A stretch of DNA of 64,000 nt from Albula goreensis (lineage: Eukaryota; Chordata; Actinopteri; Albuliformes; Albulidae). Every line of letters begins with the position of its first letter. The stretch's first letter is position 1. The translations under genes and the position numbers were made by a program. Positions 15,183-35,023 of the stretch are shown here, in pieces. The stretch covers positions 18,250,631 through 18,314,630 of the forward strand of contig CM040742.1 of NCBI GenBank assembly GCA_022829145.1, in the 5' to 3' direction. The notes below the pieces were generated by a model. It was not told the origin of the DNA. It did not search any database and saw only the letters and a list, made by a program, of their open reading frames with translations.

Positions 15183-18100
15183 ATGAATGATACAGTGCCC
15201 ATAGCATGGACTAGAGACAGAGCACAGAGTGAGAGCAGACAAGGCGGGGTTACCTCCTAGCATATCGCTCATAGCATCTTTGGGGAATCTGCTGCATGCC
15301 TATGTGTCGCAGGCCATAGATTTGCATAATTCCTGCTGTAATATATTCATGACTGCCTGTAAGGAGTGCACAAAATAATGTATGTGGCCTTTAACATTGG
15401 CAATGCAGGTTACCTGTTCCACTGGCAGCATGCTGAAGTGCCAGCAATTCACTGCCCTAGTTTACATGCAACTCATTAATTTAATTGATGCTGGCAGTCC
15501 TTGTGTGTTTTTATTTTAAAGAGCAGGTCAAGAGTTTTGTTTTGTTTGATATAGTTTGAGTCTGTTGAAATCAGGAAATTGAATCACTTATAAAAATCCA
15601 GTGCATTGCTACAATAAATACAAAATAAATATAAAAAAACATATTTTTAGTCTTTGACCATGATTATAAAAGTACACCAGAGTTATGAAAAAAACATTGC
15701 ACTAAGAATGTTATGGAAAATCTATAAGCCACACTGGATCATGATTCTCTTAATGTTGCATTAGCGCTTCTCTGTGCACTCCGGAAGGAGATTTCCGAGC
15801 TAAAGTAGGTCTGCCTCTCTCCCCGGAGATGCGCGGCTTCAACATGGAGCCCAGTACACATTAAGGAGTTGGCAGGCACGATCTTGGAGCTGCACTAAGT
15901 GGCACAGCCAGACTGGTAAAGACATCGGAGTGCTTGTCTCCGTGCCAACAGCACTCTGGAAATTAAGTAGCGGGGCCATCATCCCACACAGCGGCCCATA
16001 TGTCCACGTGCACAGCCTGACTGAGATGTGGGACCAAGGGCTCCACAGGATCTGAGACCTGGGGCTGGAGCAAACAAGGTCAGCTGGTGTGTGGGCAAGC
16101 TGGGGGTGGTGGGCAGCTGGGGGAGAAGAGGAAGGGGGTGGCATAGCCCACGTGAGCATTGCTTTTTGATTTGAATCCTTGGATTTTTCCTCTCTTGACA
16201 GGGCAACTGACACCAAATTGCTTCTGTGACTATCCAAATGGATATACAGCTGGATGGATAAACCTGGGGGTGAGTGACCCTGGGAGTGCCCGTTTAAAGA
16301 AAAACCAGAATAATGTTGAAGGGGCTGAAGGAGAAACTGACTCAAGACCTCCTGTGTCGATGATTCGTGGTTTCCTTTTATGTACATGAATATTGCCACA
16401 GGGTAGTCTGACATTCTATGAGACATTTGACTGCCTTGGCACTCAGAATGGAAGTGATAAATTTACAAGACACCGCCACTGCACAGCACACTCACTCTCC
16501 ATGCACTGTATTCAAGGGTTTAAAAGTGGATGGATGGATGTTAAATCCCTGCCGATTTTCCACACTCGACTGTGTTCCGTTGATTCCATCAGTATTAGAC
16601 ATTCAGCAATGGAATTATCTCATGGTGCGGATTGCTCACTTTTTCTTGATGACATCACAATGGTTCAGGGATAAGCAGTTCCTGCTTATATCCCACAAGT
16701 CTCCAGTCCCTATTTTTCTGCTTGTGGCTTTTGAATGCCATAGTTCAGCTACACAGTTCAGTGCACTGGGCTCTTTGTGAGTCACCAGTAAAACTGACAA
16801 ATGTGTAATTGTACCATGGACAATAATACCAGCCCTCACTCTAACTTTAGAGTTACTAAAGAGCTCATGTTAGGCAATGTTTACACTTGTCTTATGCAAC
16901 AATATACCAGATTTTCCTGACTCATCCAATACGTGGCACAATTAACGACTGTAGTCCAATCACTAAAAATATATATATATATATGGATTACACTTTTCAA
17001 AATGTTATCTGAATGGAATCTGGAAACCTAAACATATTTGATTGCTTCTCCTCCTCTGCCACCAACTGAAAATTAGCATCCCATAATAAGTGGGCAGGAG
17101 TCGTGAGGCACCCTGTTGCAGAGCTGGTTGTCAGGTCAGATGGAACACAGAGTGCAGTATCTAGAACTGTGATCTCAGTCAAACTGTACCAAATTTAGTA
17201 TATAACGCACTATCAAGTAAATAAATCAAATGCATACAGATGGCCGCATATATTATGAACACAAAAATCTGATTTGTTAAAGGCCGATGGATTTTAGCAG
17301 AATATTGTGTCCTGTAGTTTACAACTGGGGCTGCAGAACGGCTTTGAAAGTTGGCATGTCAATAGAAGTATAAGTAACTAGTCAAATTCAGTCAAATTTC
17401 TGACTTCCCCAAATGATTTAGTTTTTTATAATTACAGACATGATGTAGCTATCCTATCCATAATATTACTGAGCAAATGAATGGTGTTGCTTTTCCAACT
17501 AATTTGACAAAGTCATGTGTCACTACTCATTACCATTTTATGAGCACTTCTTTGAATAACATTGGGACCCAAATAGAACCTTTAATGGTGTCAAATATGA
17601 GTGTAAGCAGGATCTTAGTTCTTTGTACGTGGCTCTCAGGTGTTTAACTCTGAAAACCATTCTGGGTCTTGTGTCAGGAGGTCGAATGTTCCAAAGCAAA
17701 TTCCTCATGCTCAGTTCCAGATCACACCTCCTAGTCAACAAAATGTGTAACACTGATCCCCTGTAAAGACAGAATGATAAATCACCAACTCTTAACAGTT
17801 TATAGTAGGCAATTTAAGTATTAGTAAAATAATGACATAATCCCTGCTAAAGGGAGACACAAGCAGCTCCATGACAGTGTTGCAAGCGGTAACCATACTA
17901 TTTTTCTGCATCTGCAAAAAATAGCTCAACAAAAAGAGCTGTGAGGTTTCCGAATATTTGCTTGCAGCCAGGGACTGCAATTTCACTCACATCAGGGGAC
18001 TGTGAGTATTTGAACAAGCTAACATTAAGGAATGGCATCAGATTGCTTGATCCATGTGCATTCAGCCCAGTGAATGGGAATAGATTATGACTATGAATCC

Positions 18101-19076
18101 AATAAGGAAAAAAGGTGCTCTCCCCAAAATTCAATGTGCTGTAACAGAATTGATTCTAGGCTGATTTTTTTTGTATGTCCAGTATTCACTATTTGGATGG
18201 TGTCTGGGAACACAGACAATTATAATTGATTAATTATAATCAATCAATTGTAACTGCTCTGTTACTGTGATACATCGCAAGAAAGTGGGGTATCATTTAA
18301 CCCCCAAAGGTTGAGGTGTTCCCTGGCCTGAGGCCTGGATGTGGCCCCCTCGCTGAACATGAGAAAGGCATCCCATGGGCATCGCGTGCTATGCAGGAGT
18401 TTCCCTTGTGGGCCACAGTAATCTGCACAGCGCTGGCTTACAGAGGTGTAAGTCAACATTGCACATGTTTCCATCATGTTCCCCCGGAGGCTGTGAAATG
18501 CTGGCAGTGCCAACACCCGAGAAACGCATGGTTGCCATGGGGCTCTCCGCTCTCTCCTGCCCTGGGGGAATGGATGGAGTTGGCTACAGCCCTTCACCTT
18601 GCTCCTTCTCATGTAGCATAATATACTGAGGTCCATCTGCTAATACAACCTAGCTGAACAGAATGTGACAGAGAGACTTTTGGTCTCAGATCTGTCGGTG
18701 AGGCACCTTGCTAGACTGTCTTTTCCCTTGAAGTTGCTTTCTGTCAACTAATCTGACAGCGGAATAAATGGGTTTTTGGATACTATTGTAAAATATTAGT
18801 TGGAGACCAACTGATAATTAATTTCATGGTAAATTTTCACACTTATTCAGAGAAGATTTTTTTCTCAAAGTTGTTAATGTGTGAACATCTTGCTAGGACT
18901 CATAGTAGTAATGAACCATGATTCATAGTCATCACCAGAATGTCAACCAAAAATTGCTGCTTGTCCCCTTTGCTAGTATAATGCCAATTTAAAAACTTTC
19001 AGAAATTTCAGATTCAGACAATATCAATGCCTCCCTTAAAGAAAAAAAAAATTCTTTTTGTGGCACCTTTTGATAA

Positions 19077-19172
19077 AAATATCATATCATATCATATCAT
19101 ATCATATCATATCATATCATATCATATCATATTATATCATATCATATCATATCATATCATATCATATTATAT
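19077..19172 (+). repeat. (ATATC)n pentanucleotide array
   Basis: About 19 tandem pentamers, with two places where ATATC has become ATATT. The array is otherwise clean. Confidence 0.95.
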
Positions 19173-19361
19173 TGAGGCTTTTTGCCTCATCCAGCATTGC
19201 TATGTTCTCATTGCATGTTTTTATCAGTGCCCAATTTCCCTAGTCCTACTGGCTCTGACCTCACATATTTCTTAAATCCAAGACAGCTTTAGAAGTCCAA
19301 TCTAAAGCCTTACAGTACATAAGCCTACCTGCTGCAAAGTCCATTATTCAAGAACCAAAGT

Positions 19362-19379
19362 AAAAAAAAAAAAAAAAAA
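19362..19379 (+). repeat. poly(A) run
   Basis: An 18-base A run. There is no attached processed pseudogene or LINE that I could recognise on its 5' side. Confidence 0.8.
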
Positions 19380-22194
19380 CGGGTATGGCCTATCCAATTA
19401 CTTGTGTTTTTTCCTGATGCCGACTCCTTTTGTTGAACCCCTGTTCTTCAAGAGCATGTTACTACAAAGGGGCTCAGGGATTTGCTTGATTGTATCCTGC
19501 GAGGGAAGGAATTCTGAGACCTGGAAAGCGGGCAACTCATTACATACGCATTTGACATTGTGATTAATAGACGATAAGGATTTCCTGTTCAGCTGCACCA
19601 CGTGTCACTGCAGCTTATGTTAGCTTGAGCTAGAGAGGGACAGTGCATTGTATTCTGTTTCTCCAGTCACTTATTTGTTTATCAATAATTAATGCAGTTT
19701 ATACATACTCTGCACTATATCTCAACCGCTCATCTAAATATACCCCACATACTAAAAGGAAATGTTCAAACTGTTCTCTGGCTTGGAAAAGCTTAATAGG
19801 AAATTCTTTCAAGGTCAAATCAGGTCACAGTGCTCACATGATCCTTTTCTAATTGATAGATGCTCAAGTCCTGTACATGCTTGGAATCGCAAGATACAGA
19901 CCTGCCAATGTCAATGGCGGCAAGGAGTGTACTAGATATGTATATATTCCATCCTTTGTGTCAAACTTGCTATGAAGAGCAAAAGGCAGAGAACAGTGGA
20001 TAAAGTGGATTTTTTGTGTTTTTTATGCTGGTATATGGAAGCTTTCCATATAGCTTTTTTTGTTCTCCAGGATGGAATTGCAGTGTCCTAAATCTATATT
20101 ATGCACCATCATAGAGTCGTTTGTCAATTTTGGAGGGTGGCTAGTACATGCATCCTCCATAGCACATGTCACTGATCATCAATTCTATTGCCACAGAGCA
20201 AAAGCTGAGCGGCATGGCCGAACATGGCAATCACAGGCAGATGCAGGTGCCTGATCGACCAAAGGGGGCACTGTTGATTTATCGGAATGGGGGACAACAT
20301 GAGTGTGTCTCAGTACTCAAAAGACTTTCCTTTCCCAGTATAAGGAGACAAGGTGGTAGTGGAGGAAAAGAGGATACATTATTCAAGTACTGGTACACCC
20401 CCTGCTACCTGAAACCAACTCTCTCATAGAAACCTTCTAGCCACAGTCAACTCCAGCATAGCCAGAATTCAATCTGAACCAAATGCTTGCGCTAAGATCA
20501 AGTGCCCCAACTGGATATGCCACTTGGGAGGCCATTTCCGTTTCAGATTGATTGTGTAGAGCCAGAGACTGCATGAGCACTGTAGAAGTACTGGATTTAG
20601 GATTATTGTTTCATGTTTTTCTTGTAAATCTTTAAAGAAATGAGTTCCATCTACCCACAAGGTTTACGAGACAAACAAATAACAGCAACCCCTAATGAAC
20701 ATTTCAGCCTGCCCATCTTGTCGGATGCATTCCAAGATAAAAAAAAAAAACTCCTCTGGAAAAAAAAACTTCTCACAAAACAGCTGTGGGTGTACTCACC
20801 TTGGAAAATTGGTTCATTGTGTTCACAAGGTGTTGCTAAGCACCTGTGTTACTTCTACTGAGGGAGAAAACACACTGAACTTTAACACTGGGGAATTGTT
20901 GCTATCAGTGCTACAAGACTGCAAGAGTAATTTGTTTTTTTGTTATTATTTTCCTTCTCTGCTGTCACTTATTTTTTTCACTGGATTATTTTACATCCCT
21001 GAAACTCTCCAGGTGGAATCAGTCATGCATGCCGCATTGAGCTTGCTGTAAATGAATAATTACAATTACTGACTTTCAATACTACGGTTTATGGAAGTGT
21101 GTGATGGGCCACTTTATTTTAAAGAACTTTCCAGCTGCACTCTCTTTGTGACAGATTGAATATGTTTGCAATGTACTACTGCACACCACTGCTCCAATAC
21201 CTAACACAACATTATACATTTGCAACCAAATAATGTGAGATGTCACTTGTGATTGCTTTGGACATGTGCTGGTATTAGGAAGAAAGCTTTGCACATGGCA
21301 GGAAAATGACAGAGGACAATTTAATCATCGAGTCAAAATGAATCCAGTTCATGAAACAGAAGGGTCGAAGACCAAGTTCAAAATGGCAGTTTAAAGTGAC
21401 TCAAAATTCAAATCGGATCAATCACTCTAATCTGATTCTGATCAGTTGTTTTTCTCTGGTCTAAACAGCAAAAACCACATAGAATCCAATCTTAAAATGG
21501 TAATTAAATCACATACAGAAGTGTTTTGAATTGCAATACGAATTTAATACCATGCAATGCAACCTCTGACTGAGTGGTCAAATATTGTTTTGTGCCTCCA
21601 AGTGTTTTTTGGTTTTCCCCCATAAGGCACAGAGGTGACTTGCATTATTGCTCCATGCAAAAAATAATAACCAGCATAGCAATTAAAGTAAATGATGACG
21701 AGCCAACAGCTTGTCTGAGCAAAAAAATATGATTTGGTTACCTGAGGTGTGTGGTTTGGACAGGAAAGTGTTCTGTCAATCATTTGTAAATCAGAATGGT
21801 TAAGACCCACAAAGTGCATTAAGACCCTCAAACCGAGCACAGTATAATTGAGTCTGTGTCATGGAGGAGTTTCATGGCTCCAGGCCATGATTCGGTCAGT
21901 GGCAGATGCCCATTGCCATGCTGTCATCCTAATGCTTTAATTATTATCCTTAATGCCCATGGGCCATCCCCGTACAGAGGCAGACACGACAGTGAGGCTT
22001 GTGACAGGTAGCGTCAAGCGTGATTTTAACCAAACGGACAGGGGGTGGGGGTGGGGGATTATCAGGTACCTCTCCAGATCATCACTGCAGCGCTGTTGTT
22101 TTTTTCCTGCACCTTGGCCTCTGCAGCATCATAAATGACATATTTATTATGCATGTTTTTGTGCATACAGCACTACTTTGATTACCATTTGCCA

Positions 22195-22322
22195 AAACAC
22201 AATGGTAAGAAAGGAAAGGACAAACAAGCAGAAAGAGTGAAATAAACAGGAGGGGAGGAGACATTAAAGAGAAAATGAAAAGAATGAAAGAAAGAAGGAT
22301 GGAAGGAAAGAAAGAAAGACTT
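22195..22322 (+). repeat. purine-rich GAAA/GGAA low-complexity stretch
   Basis: A long G+A tract made of GAAA, GGAA and AAAG units with few pyrimidines. Confidence 0.75.
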
Positions 22323-23213
22323 CTCAATTGCCTTTAGAAAATTTATATCCACTCATCTCATAGGCTGGATCCCCATTGTCTAGCATTGTGTCCATTAAAA
22401 ATGATGCCTACCTAAAGATTCAAAGATAACCATATTTTCACACTGTACTGTCTGCAATATAAATGCGATTCCCACACAGAAGAAAAGAGGATGAGTAGGT
22501 GTAAAAAGGCTTCGTAATCCACTCGCCTTCTCCTGTGGTAATGCAGCATTAAATCAAACACTTTTGCTGAGGGTAATTATCTCCGCATGGCAATTCGATG
22601 ACCTAGATTTGGTGTATTCTCTGACAGATTTCAATTTTATTTCATTATGTAGATAAAGGAAAAGCCATGTACTAGAAGTTAAACATGCTTAGGACTGAAA
22701 CCCCTTTGGAGGAGAAATTAGTCAAGAGTACATGTAATATGAATCTTCAGAGGTGTAACTGATTGAATTATCTTTCATCCTGGAAAAAAAATCGATCACG
22801 TCAAAAATTGATTTTGCCTTTTATATTTTTGGATTATGTTTGTCTTTTGTTTTCTAATGAATTCTGAATCTGGTTTATTTTTCCCTTTCTAAAGCTTTCT
22901 GGTTCTTATACAAAACAGGATATTTTACTTTTGCCACAAATTCATCAAAATGCTTTATTCTGATGTGGATGACAATGGTGGCAGGAAAAGGGTTTGACTC
23001 TAGACGGGTGTTGGTTCAGAGCCCAGGTTTCAATTTCCAATTACAGGAAGGTGAACATCAAAGTGTATGTCAAAGAAAGGAATGCAATATGTACAGACCA
23101 CAGTCATAGGCATGGCACAACAGAAGGAAACTAAATCTGTAAATTAACTCTCCTTCCCTGCCATTTCTTATTCTCATATTGAACGCAGCCCAGAGGTGTA
23201 TATTAGTGTATAT

Positions 23214-23565
23214 CAGTGGTAGCTGGTGAGCTCAAAAAAGGCGAGAAACAAACTTTACCTTTATACCTATCGTGTTCAACCTGTTCCCATTTGTCCTCCT
23301 TGATTAACAAGTAATTCACAGAGTAATCAACAACAATTTATGTAATTAGATTAAAAACATCCATGGATATAACAAACATAACACTAGTTTGCAAAGAACA
23401 GCAATTCTATTACAAAATGAATTGGTAACCAGTCACTCTATCTACATCAGCTGGTGCTGATTACTCAGGGAATAAACTGACTTATTGTTAATCAAGGGGA
23501 ATAAATGCGAACAGGTTTAAAGGTAAAGTTTGATCCTCCCATTTTGAGCTCACCAGCCACCATTG
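23214..23565. mobile_element. palindromic MITE, hAT-like, with 8-bp target duplication
   Basis: A 352-bp element whose two halves are inverted copies of each other. The left end reads CAGTGGTAGCTGGTGAGCTC and the reverse complement of the right end reads CAATGGTGGCTGGTGAGCTC. The match continues inward for roughly 100 bp with small gaps (shared blocks CAAACTTTACCTTTA, AACCTGTTC and CTTGATTAACAA). The flanks are gtgtatat (23206-23213) and gtgtacat (23566-23573), an 8-bp target duplication with one mismatch. An 8-bp duplication and ends starting CA fit the hAT superfamily. There is no transposase, so the element is non-autonomous. Confidence 0.82.
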
Positions 23566-24118
23566 GTGTACATTAATATGAAACCATAATAAGGTTCTAT
23601 AACAACACAAGCTGGTGGAGCTAGCATATCTAAGGAGCCTGAATAAGTCAATGTGGCTGGCTATCAGGAGCAATACCTTTTGATTGGTTCAAGGAAGTTG
23701 ATGACTAACCGCTTACTGTAGAATCAGACATTATGTGGTTTATGACACACATCTCCCATCCCTGGTGTTTTTCACTTTTCTTGGTGGGGAGGGGCATGTT
23801 TGTGTGCTGATTTTCATTTCAACCAATTACTCTGGCCTAATTTACTCATGATGTGTACACACCAGAACTGGTTCACTTCTGTGTCAAAAAGTAAAATGTT
23901 GCCTTGCCACTAAAGACATAAGTACAGCCTTCGGCTCTCATTAATGACTGTGTAAAAAATATAATGTCTGGTAAAATAAACAGCAAAGGCGTAAAGAAAT
24001 TCAGAGACTGGTTAGTCCTTCTTATGCAACCCTGATGTAGAAAATAATTATACAGTGTTAGAACCACCTAAATAAATGGCATTTTTGTTTTTTTCATCAG
24101 TGCTCAGTTCTTTTAATA

Positions 24119-24280
24119 ATGTGTGGGGTGGTGTTGTGTTTGTGTGAATTAGTGTGCAGGTGCATGTGTATATGCATGTGTGCAGGTGCATGTGTATATG
24201 CATGTGTGCAGGTGCATGTGTATATGCATGTGTGCATGTGTGTGCCTGGGCGCACATGGCTGTATGTGTGTGCATGTGCA
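24119..24280 (+). repeat. TG-rich region with a 26-bp minisatellite
   Basis: Inside imperfect TG-rich sequence, a 26-bp unit (beginning gtgtgcaggtgcatgtg) is repeated three times at 24152, 24178 and 24204 with no visible differences. Open frames on either strand here are products of the repeat. Confidence 0.9.
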
Positions 24281-25582
24281 CACGGTGTAGGAGATTCAGC
24301 TCCCCCTGTTAATTTGTGATGCAGTTTCTTCATCAAAGGCAGATCTGCAGTAGATCACATGTCAGTCTCCTGCCCTGTTTGTCACACTCTCCCTCTTCAT
24401 TTTCCTCATCAGGGGCCAATTGATCTCCTTCGGCCTGATGAGAGAAAGCAGGGACTCTTCCAAGCAGACACACCAAGAGACTTCCCTTTATGAGTTTTAC
24501 TTTCAATAGCACATCACATTCCTGTGTAACAGATAGCTTAACCAGACTGCCTTCAGCTCCATGCAAACACACACACACACACACTCACACACTCTCCTCC
24601 CCCGGCCTAATGAGACTCAATCCCGACAGGGATTTATTTTTAGAGGTACCTGACACCAAAACATCCGGGCTCCATTTGTGAAACTGCTATCGAGGATTTT
24701 TTTTTTATGGTTTGGGCAGATGAAGCGAGATTAACACTAAGGAGGGGGACACTCATTCTATACAGGGAGGATTCGAGCCATTCTTATTCCACAGTGGAAA
24801 GAGCATTCAGGAAAAGCACTGAATTTTAATTCACAGACCATCAATTCACTTTGCAGCTGACCACAATTGCAAGCTAAAGCACTCTGACTCCAGCCTAAAA
24901 CAACCAATAGGTTACAGACACATTAAAATCATTTAAGCAATTTAGTATCTTCCAAGACATTAACATACCATATGATTATATTTAATAGCTTGTTCAGGAT
25001 CATCATCAATAGGTTTATTCTGGTCACTTGGTTTTTAAAATGGATGAATCAGAATAGAACAGCAATGATTTCACAATGTCCCAAATCTCAGAGCATCTGT
25101 GTATTGCTCTGTTTCTGGCTCATGTGTTGGCCATAGCAACTGAGGGATTAATTTAATTAATTGGGGAAACATGTCCTCATTACATATCTTGCAGTAGTTA
25201 TATTACATATGGTCTCATTTTTACAGAGCAATATTAAGAAAGAAAAACCCTCGAATAAATAATTATTTATGCAATGGTATTTTCATGGAGAAATGACTGC
25301 AAAAAAAAACTCCCCTCATCTTTATATTGTGTAATCATTTCTGGCCTTAGGTTAGATTGTTTTTCACTCTTGTTTTTGTGCATTTTTCTTTTCTTTGCCA
25401 TACCATTGCTGAGTCACAGCATCTGTTCGAGAGGAATGGAAAGATGTGTTACATCGGAAACCTTTCAAGCTATAAATTCTAGTGGTGTCGATAAGAAAAA
25501 AAATCTTTGAACGAACACCTTATTGTTCATGTATTGATGTTTTAACTTGAAGGACAATAAACTTTCAGTGTATCGTTGGTGC

Positions 25583-25648
25583 AGTTGTCCATGTTGTTGG
25601 TGAAATCCTATATGTAGTTGTCCATGTTGTTGGTGAAATCCTATATGT
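25583..25648 (+). repeat. 33-bp tandem duplication
   Basis: Two adjacent copies of a 33-bp unit (starting agttgtccatgttgttgg) are identical except at the margins, followed by a T-rich run. They sit just left of the candidate YIPF5/KCTD16 promoter. Confidence 0.9.
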
Positions 25649-25799
25649 TTTATATTTTTTTTTTTTTTTTGGTTGTTTTCTACATTTATTTATACTCACT
25701 CCGCTATCAAAAACAACTTTAGAGGACGCTGTCCCGTTGGAAGCAACACTGTTGACAATTACAAGTTCTTCAGCCACAATGCGGCCTTGAAGGTAGTTT

Positions 25800-26215
25800 G
25801 AGGCTCAATACGCATGCGCACTTATGTAAATTTATTTGTTGGTACATTATGGTGGTGTATTTTGTCAATATTCTTAATGATAAAGACGATGATAATAATG
25901 ACAAGTAATGGTAAAAGGTTATTTATGTTGCGCAAATTGTAAATGAACTTGTGAACCCGGAAGTGAGTGAACTATGATTTGTTTACGGCGCTAAGGGCGT
26001 CAGTAGACGATGTGATAGGTATAAATACCTTTCAGTTTAATTTAGCGACTTACACAAACTTAAGATTCAGCAGACATGTTGTTAGGTATAAAACGTACTT
26101 TAATGGAGATCAGTTGTATCAAAATTGCGCGTATTCTTTGAAGAACGCAAGGTTAAAACGACAAACCCTTCCCACCTGTGACGTTTTGCCTCTATGATCC
26201 GGAAATAATACTTTC
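25800..26215. promoter_or_regulatory. candidate YIPF5/KCTD16 bidirectional promoter
   Basis: This region lies immediately upstream of the putative YIPF5 first exon. It contains an NRF1-like site (tacgcatgcgca near 25809-25820, one mismatch to TGCGCATGCGCA), an ETS/GABP consensus CCGGAAGT at 25957-25964 and a second ETS-like core (ATCCGGAAAT) at 26197-26206. No TATA box is evident in the expected place. NRF1 and ETS motifs are typical of TATA-less housekeeping and divergent promoters. In human, KCTD16 starts very close to YIPF5 on the opposite strand, so sharing is plausible; direct evidence for a KCTD16 start here is lacking. Confidence 0.55.
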
Positions 26216-26296
26216 TACTTTCTGTTGACACGTAGCAGTGAAGCTGGAAGTGAAGCTTGCAGAAGCTCTTACAGTAGAGAGGAACGGTCCAGACAG
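26216..26296 (+). other. YIPF5: YIPF5 exon 1 (5' UTR, putative)
   Basis: A purine-rich segment ends AGACAG|GTAAGA, a strong donor at 26297. It lies 960 bp before the acceptor of the coding exon and just downstream of promoter-like motifs. It contains no ATG that would displace the known YIPF5 start. The 5' boundary is a guess. Confidence 0.6.
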
Positions 26297-27257
26297 GTAA
26301 GAAAGACCGTTAAATGTTTCTATAGTAGTTCCCTAGCCTTCTTGCCACGTCATTTCACATTTATAGAACTTTGACTGAATGTAAATTATTTTAAAACCTG
26401 TTTACAATTGGCATGTTATTTGTAACTATTCCACAAGGCTGTGTTTGCTAACTAGCTGCCTATGTGCAAAGCTCATTAGTTAGCTAACCTTGTGTAGCTT
26501 GATAGCCGAATTGCTAGCTAGTTAATCACGGTGTTACGTGTAACGTTTTTAGTTTGCTAATCATTTTATGGTAGTCTGTCTTAATACAGACATCACGATG
26601 CATATTTTCTTTGCAGATAAACAGTCAGATCAAAACCATCCATTAAGTGAGAGTTGTCTATTTAACTGTTGGCTACATAGCCAGTATATCAACCAACTGC
26701 TGAAAATTTGATTTGTGCAATGTATCCCTACTCATCAGGCTAGCTGTTTAAACTATCTCGTAATTGCTAAATAGTGTTGTAGCTAGCGAGTGATCTTAAA
26801 CTTGTATTTACGCAATTTAGTTACAACTACAAAGCTAAGGTTTATAGAAACTGAAGTAGTCAGAAGCACTAATGCCTGCGTGTTCCCACTCAAAATGCAG
26901 CTATACTGTTGTGTCCGACGTTTAGAAGTTACCGTGATTTAACAGTCTTGCGATATTTACACATTATGACTGCAAATCCCCTTTGCTGAAAATTGATGCA
27001 ACAGATATGGTTGTACAATAGATGTGGCATAGCAAATATGTACAGACTTCTACAGTTGATGTGTTATTTTCTTGGAAGCACTGCTTATCCTTATACGACA
27101 CCAGAGAGCACTAGGATCGTTTATTTCGTTTATTAGCAGCATGTGATTAGTTCTTATACACAGGCTTAAAATAAAGGTAATTTGTTGATAATGCGATGTG
27201 GGTCGAGATAGATTTCTTTAATTTTTTTTGTTCACTCTTTTTTTCCCAGGCTCTGAA

Positions 27258-33430
<6,173 letters not shown>

Positions 33431-35017
33431 ATGGGGGTGGGGAGAGCCGATGGGACAGGAAAAACAACCCATACAGACACGAGTAACTGTAGGACAGGCA
33501 AAAGCAGTCACACACCCCGCCCCAAAATGGAAAGGAGGAAACCACCCCCACACACCCAAAAAAAAAAGACATTCCAGCACATTCCACCCATCTGACCCAC
33601 CAGGGCAATCAGCACAAACATCGTAAACTCCATAGGATTTCTGGAACCCAATCTAAATACCACGTAGATGTACTATGCTGCATAGCCCGTATGTTTGTAA
33701 CTGTACATTACTGTATAATAATTTGTTTTTCAAAGTGATGTGGCCTTCTGTAATCGTTTGCACTTGTACCGTGCGACATTGAAAATCAAGGAAAGGGGAG
33801 AATTCAATCTCACCGCTGCAGTGAGAGCCTTTACGTACAAATTTAGGCAAACATTTCATCACAAAAGCGGTGAGATTGAAGTACCCACTGAGTTCACGTT
33901 GAATTTAACATTTAAACAGAAGTAAAACCGAGTTTGTTCTGGTAACTGTAAATGCAGGTGTTCATAATCACAGGTGTCTATTGTGTATGCATATTTGTGT
34001 TTTAGCACGACATTGGTGTCAGGGGAGAAGTGAAGTTTTCTTTTTCAGTTGCATTTCCATCCAAACCAAAACAATCCTTAACTAATTGACCAAAGTTCAA
34101 GTTTGTTTCAGTTCTTTTCTTTCACTGTTTGATTCCAGTATTTCCACTTCACATTCCTTTTCAGTGTCCCTCCATTCTTTGGAGTTCACACTCCACAGTG
34201 TGGCGGTGCAATGCATCTGTGGAGCAAGTAGAAGTCTGTGTTCATGCATTTACAGTGTGGTGGAAGAGAGCCTGACTTGGAACTCAAAGCTGTGAACACA
34301 CAGAGCCGATGAGGGACTTCACTTTGGACGTGTGTTGAGAGGAGGAAAAACATAGTTTCATCTAGTCTTTCAGTCATTTTTAGCTTGGATTTTGTTTCGC
34401 TTGCTTCAAGCACTTCCTCATTCTGACTTCACCCCATGGAAGGTGACTGGCCACTTGAGGTGTGCCCTCTTAAACGTGCCAGTTACCTTCTTCAGACAGT
34501 TTTTGTTCCCAGGACCATTTTATTCCTGAGAATATATCCTCCAGTATACCATAATCCTTCTCACCATGCTTGCCAGACTCCAGAGGGCTGTGTGTTGAGT
34601 CATAAGACTCGGTCTCTCTCAGTGGCTGTGTTTCCATTAGAGGTGCTGAAGTCAACCCTCCGGACCAAATTTGGGGGGTTGGGGGCGAGAATGATGAACT
34701 CATTCATTCACATTTGGAAACTTCTGGAAGCAGGTATCATTTATTTATTTATTGAGCGTGTTAAGTTCATCAGAAAAATGTTGGAGAGTTAACGTGCTGA
34801 ACACCCGCACATTTTCATTTTTTGTGCGCACTTTGTGTAATGGAAACGCAGGCAATGAGAGGGAGAGGTGGTGGTGTGACGGTGCCCTGTGGAGTTTGTT
34901 CAGGTCTCAGATCATTCCTGAGGAACAGAGCCAGCCAGCCTGGAAAAGAGGAGGACAGCCCTGCTCAGCCTCAAGTGTCTTCAGAGACATGTAATGTGTG
35001 TTCTGGACTTTTATAGA

Positions 35018-35023
35018 AATAAA
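35018..35023 (+). terminator. YIPF5: AATAAA polyadenylation signal, proximal
   Basis: The hexamer in 'tatagaaataaacggc' lies 1.6 kb after the YIPF5 stop. A T/GT-rich stretch (gtgtaaatttgtctc) follows about 20 bases later, as expected for a cleavage region. Confidence 0.55.

Noticed and set aside
15839-16426. 195-codon open frame on the minus strand, among the longest in the window
   Set aside because: No domain or family resemblance, amino-acid composition like translated non-coding DNA, no splice or promoter context.
18216-18252. AT-rich imperfect palindrome (attataattgattaatt...)
   Set aside because: It consists almost entirely of A and T, so such symmetry is expected by chance.
18262-18636. 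Overlapping 101- and 124-codon frames on both strands
   Set aside because: Slightly GC-richer DNA lengthens chance frames; no family resemblance on either strand.
25967-26197. 76-codon plus-strand frame upstream of YIPF5
   Set aside because: It lies over the promoter-like motifs, matches nothing, and does not join the YIPF5 frame.
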